Below, in pieces: positions 23,130 to 23,743 of a stretch of 23,743 nucleotides of DNA (position 1 is its first letter; each line of letters begins with the position of its first letter). Source of the stretch: JBNKFQ01 sp050289385 (GTDB taxonomy: Bacteria > Pseudomonadota > Gammaproteobacteria > Pseudomonadales > Porticoccaceae); NCBI GenBank assembly GCA_050289385.1, contig JBNKFQ010000142.1, forward strand, positions 1 through 23,743, in the 5' to 3' direction. The notes beneath the pieces were generated by a model. The model had not been told where the DNA came from. It made no database searches and was given only the letters and a program-made list of their open reading frames with translations. Made by a program: the position numbers and the translations under genes.

Positions 23130-23743
23130 GAATCACATGACCGCACTACCAACCTCTACCCCCATCGGCATTATTGGCGCTGGTACTATGGGCGCAGGCA
23201 TCGCCCAGGTTGCTGCTGCCAGCGGCCACCCGGTGCTGTTATTTGATGCCGCCGACGGTGCAGCACAAACCGGTATCGAACGCATTCACAAGGGGCTGGA
23301 ACGCCTGATCAGCAAAGGCAAAATGACTGCTGGCGAAACCGAAGAACTGATTGGTCGTATCAAGGTGTGCAAAAATATGTCAGATCTTGCACCGGCCGGG
23401 CTGGTGGTAGAAGCCATTGTCGAAAATCTGGAAATAAAACAAAAGATTTTTTGCGAGCTGGAATCGATTTGTGACGACAATGCAATTCTCGCCACCAACA
23501 CGTCATCCATTTCTGTTACCGCTATTGCCGCCGGTCTGAAACGACCGGATCGTTTGGTGGGTATGCACTTTTTTAATCCGGCGCCTGTGATGAAGCTGGT
23601 GGAAGTGGTCAGGGGTCTGGCTTCAAGTGAAACCGTTTTGCAAACCGTAAATGACACGGCTAAAGCGTGGGGTAAAAAACCGGTAATCACTCAATCCACT
23701 CCGGGATTTATCGTCAACCGCGTGGCACGACCTTTTTATGCAG
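23130..23743 (+). CDS. paaH: PaaH: 3-hydroxyacyl-CoA dehydrogenase (partial, runs off window)
   Basis: At least 204 residues are present before the right edge, with no stop. The N-terminal NAD-binding fold has IGIIGAGTMGAGIAQVAA (GxGxxG at 14-19). The catalytic segment has S123 in TNTSSISVTAIA and H144 in VGMHFFNPAPVMKLVEVV, as in the 3-hydroxybutyryl/3-hydroxyadipyl-CoA dehydrogenases. A probable role is oxidation of 3-hydroxyadipyl-CoA to 3-oxoadipyl-CoA with NAD. PaaH of E. coli is about 475 residues, so more than half lies outside. The start is supported by AGAGGA 5 bases before the ATG. Position directly behind paaG fits the family. A general beta-oxidation PaaH-like paralogue is the only real alternative. 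Confidence 0.9.

Overview
The window looks like a chromosomal segment of a free-living, probably marine gammaproteobacterium, perhaps close to the Cellvibrionales or Alteromonadales. The basis is the E. coli-like PaaZ/PaaG/PaaX proteins, the M1 peptidase/DUF6702 pair, a RAYT-type transposase and the repeat style. Genus cannot be read from the sequence. It has two halves of different character.

Left half (1-12.8 kb) is an accessory, scarred region. It starts with an IS256 transposase remnant, broken where a REP-associated tyrosine transposase (RAYT) element begins. The right end of that element abuts a truncated creatininase-family gene. Next is a visibly AT-rich minus-strand patch (2.1-4.1 kb) with a PIN-domain ribonuclease between two unrecognised proteins that carry weak HEPN-like helices. 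Two TetR-style dyads lie upstream of it. An M1 metallopeptidase translationally coupled to DUF6702 follows, then a Tat-signal DapA/NAL-fold protein, a SnoaL-like secreted protein, a 135-bp MITE and a LytS/LytTR-type two-component pair. At about 11.9 kb the 3' end of a PQQ quinohemoprotein dehydrogenase and the 3' end of a transglutaminase-like gene meet head to head. This is a rearrangement scar.

Right half (12.8-23.7 kb) is a coherent catabolic block with two divergent transcription units around 16.1-16.3 kb. Leftward: lrp/asnC-type regulator, DUF6491 lipoprotein, paaX repressor, aromatic/aspartate-type aminotransferase. Rightward: fused 2-oxoacid dehydrogenase E1 alpha-beta, E2 acyltransferase, paaZ, paaG and paaH (cut by the window end). 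The inferred logic is phenylalanine to phenylpyruvate (aminotransferase), phenylpyruvate to phenylacetyl-CoA (E1/E2 with an E3 from elsewhere), then the aerobic phenylacetyl-CoA pathway. This would bypass free phenylacetate and the PaaK ligase. The epoxidase genes (paaABCDE), paaF, paaJ and E3 are not in the window.

The most unusual sequence feature is a family of 7-bp tandem repeats with consensus GTKSGAN. It fills every spacer of the rightward operon (E1-E2, E2-paaZ, paaZ-paaG, paaG-paaH), usually starting 2-10 bases after the upstream stop codon. Three spacers have two oppositely oriented arms that could fold into intercistronic hairpins, and two of these share a conserved core. A reverse-complement copy of the E1-E2 array sits 6.3 kb away beside the rearrangement scar.
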